Shown here: positions 63,218 through 64,000 of the stretch, in pieces
Layout: every line of letters begins with the position of its first letter
Numbering within the stretch: position 1 is the first letter of the stretch
Assembly (NCBI GenBank): GCA_030645235.1
Contig: JAUSMV010000030.1
Span: forward strand, 806,001 to 870,000
Reading direction: 5' to 3'
From: Parvibaculum sp.
Lineage (GTDB): Bacteria > Pseudomonadota > Alphaproteobacteria > Parvibaculales > Parvibaculaceae
DNA length: 64,000 bases
Notes under the pieces: generated by a model
What the model saw: only the letters and a program-made list of their open reading frames with translations
Told to the model about the DNA's origin: nothing
Databases searched by the model: none
Program-made: the position numbers and the translations under genes

Positions 63218-64000
63218 TCAATAAAAAAACATCGGCTTGCCGTTCACTTCCGCCACACGCGGGCGATAGGCTTTGGTGTCGTAAAACGCCTCAATGTCCA
63301 CGCGCTTGCGCCCCGTCACGCAGGTATCCGCCGGCACGGTCGCATAATTGCCGTCGCGCAAGACAGTCATGAATCCCGTCTTGCCTTCCTCAATCATTTG
63401 CACCGCCAGCGCGCCATAGCTTTTGGCCACCATCTGATCGAGCGCGTCCGGCGTACCGGCGCGCATGAGATAGGCCAGCGACTGATGGATCGTGCCGACG
63501 CCCGTGAGCTTCGTAATTTCTTCGCCGAGAATTTCGCCGATGCCGCCGAGACGACGGCGACCATGCTCGTCGGCCTCGCCATGTTCAATGACGCCCTCGC
63601 CTTCAATCGACGCACCTTCGGAGACAACCAGCATCGCATAGCGCGATGGATTTCGCGCGCGGTCGCCCGCGATCAGATCAGCTAGACGCGGCAGATCAAA
63701 CGGCACTTCGGCAATCAGCGCACGGTCCACGTCAGCGAGATAGCTCGCGATCAGTGCCGTCTCGCCGGAATGGCGGCCAAAGAGTTCAACCACCGCAATG
63801 CGTTCATGGCTGCTCGTCGATGTCCTGAGCGCATTGATATGTTCAACCGAGCGCGACACGGCGGTTGAAAAACCGATGCAATAATCGGTGCCGAACACGT
63901 CATTGTCCATGGTCTTCGGGATCGAGACGACCGGGAAGCCCTGGATGTGCAGATGCGCGCTGTAACTCAGCGTACCGTCGCCGCCGATCGTCACCATGAC
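63218..64000 (-). CDS. 6-phosphofructokinase, N-terminus beyond the window
   Basis: The C-terminal 260 residues of a phosphofructokinase, running off the right edge. GGDGT with PKTMDNDV and the active-site [19 protein letters not shown] segment identify it. Within the family, Gly after GGD (position 104 in E. coli numbering) suggests ATP, while Lys in PKTMDND (position 124) is a trait of pyrophosphate and group III enzymes. So the phosphate donor is uncertain. It is probably glycolytic. No neighbour on its strand is visible. Confidence 0.9.
   Translation of the reverse strand, partial: VMVTIGGDGTLSYSAHLHIQGFPVVSIPKTMDNDVFGTDYCIGFSTAVSRSVEHINALRTSTSSHERIAVVELFGRHSGETALIASYLADVDRALIAEVPFDLPRLADLIAGDRARNPSRYAMLVVSEGASIEGEGVIEHGEADEHGRRRLGGIGEILGEEITKLTGVGTIHQSLAYLMRAGTPDALDQMVAKSYGALAVQMIEEGKTGFMTVLRDGNYATVPADTCVTGRKRVDIEAFYDTKAYRPRVAEVNGKPMFFY

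Overview
This 64 kb window looks like ordinary chromosomal core of an alphaproteobacterium, most likely of the Hyphomicrobiales (Rhizobiales) type. The grounds are moderately high GC, an aa3 cytochrome oxidase operon followed by thrC and an M16 peptidase, a plant-type glutamate-cysteine ligase, small families typical of that order (DUF2093, DUF4170, a DUF6101-like protein), an ETF-beta lysine methyltransferase homologue, and palindromic intergenic repeats of the alphaproteobacterial kind. I see no rRNA, tRNA, CRISPR array, insertion sequence, prophage or plasmid module.

Layout. 1-10.1 kb: a GGDEF/EAL signalling protein, a haloacid dehalogenase, a GNAT enzyme, an M16 peptidase, thrC, an M32 carboxypeptidase, SURF1 and a DUF983 protein, all leftward. 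10.3-15 kb: leftward cytochrome c oxidase operon coxB-coxA-ctaB-coxF-coxC, ending in a strong terminator; ctaG (cox11) is absent from its usual place. 15.4-26.6 kb: tldD, an amidohydrolase divergent from a TetR regulator across a likely operator, gshA, an NQO-like flavoprotein, rsmE, NUDIX, ubiA and an MFS exporter. 26.7-35.6 kb: an isolated 63-residue gene with its own promoter and terminator, a TetR regulator plus membrane desaturase preceded by two copies of one palindrome, an aminoglycoside-phosphotransferase-like protein, a three-PAS histidine kinase, a GST, an acyl-CoA dehydrogenase, tadA and a GFA-like protein.

35.7-42.2 kb: a rightward series rluB, rsmD, HAD phosphatase, MaoC hydratase, ribF, ETF-beta methyltransferase, enoyl-CoA isomerase and DUF1993, with several stop/start overlaps. 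It links FAD supply, modification of the flavoprotein ETF and acyl-CoA chemistry. 42.2-48.4 kb: a palindrome-rich spacer, a DUF6101-like protein, ubiD, terC with a structured 5' leader, a cytochrome b561/YceI operon and a MAPEG protein. 48.4-58.5 kb: pmbA, a CysQ-like phosphatase, DUF4170, TspO, an MsbA-like ABC exporter, a DUF374 acyltransferase, waaA, lpxK and an LpxL-like acyltransferase: a lipid A/Kdo assembly cluster with translational coupling. It meets a leftward set of DUF2093, an M23 peptidase and xseA. 60-64 kb: purD, a second phosphotransferase paralogue, a GNAT protein, a repeat-rich spacer and a truncated phosphofructokinase.

Several genes bear on envelope lipids (desaturase, lipid A genes, acyltransferases), on respiration (cox, ubiA, ubiD, cytochrome b561) and on beta-oxidation (acyl-CoA dehydrogenase, MaoC, crotonase, ETF methyltransferase, ribF). 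The observations I rate highest are the doubled operator before the TetR/desaturase pair, the ribF/ETF-methyltransferase coupling, the structured terC leader, the solitary small gene and the missing ctaG. I found no clear new defence or biosynthetic system.
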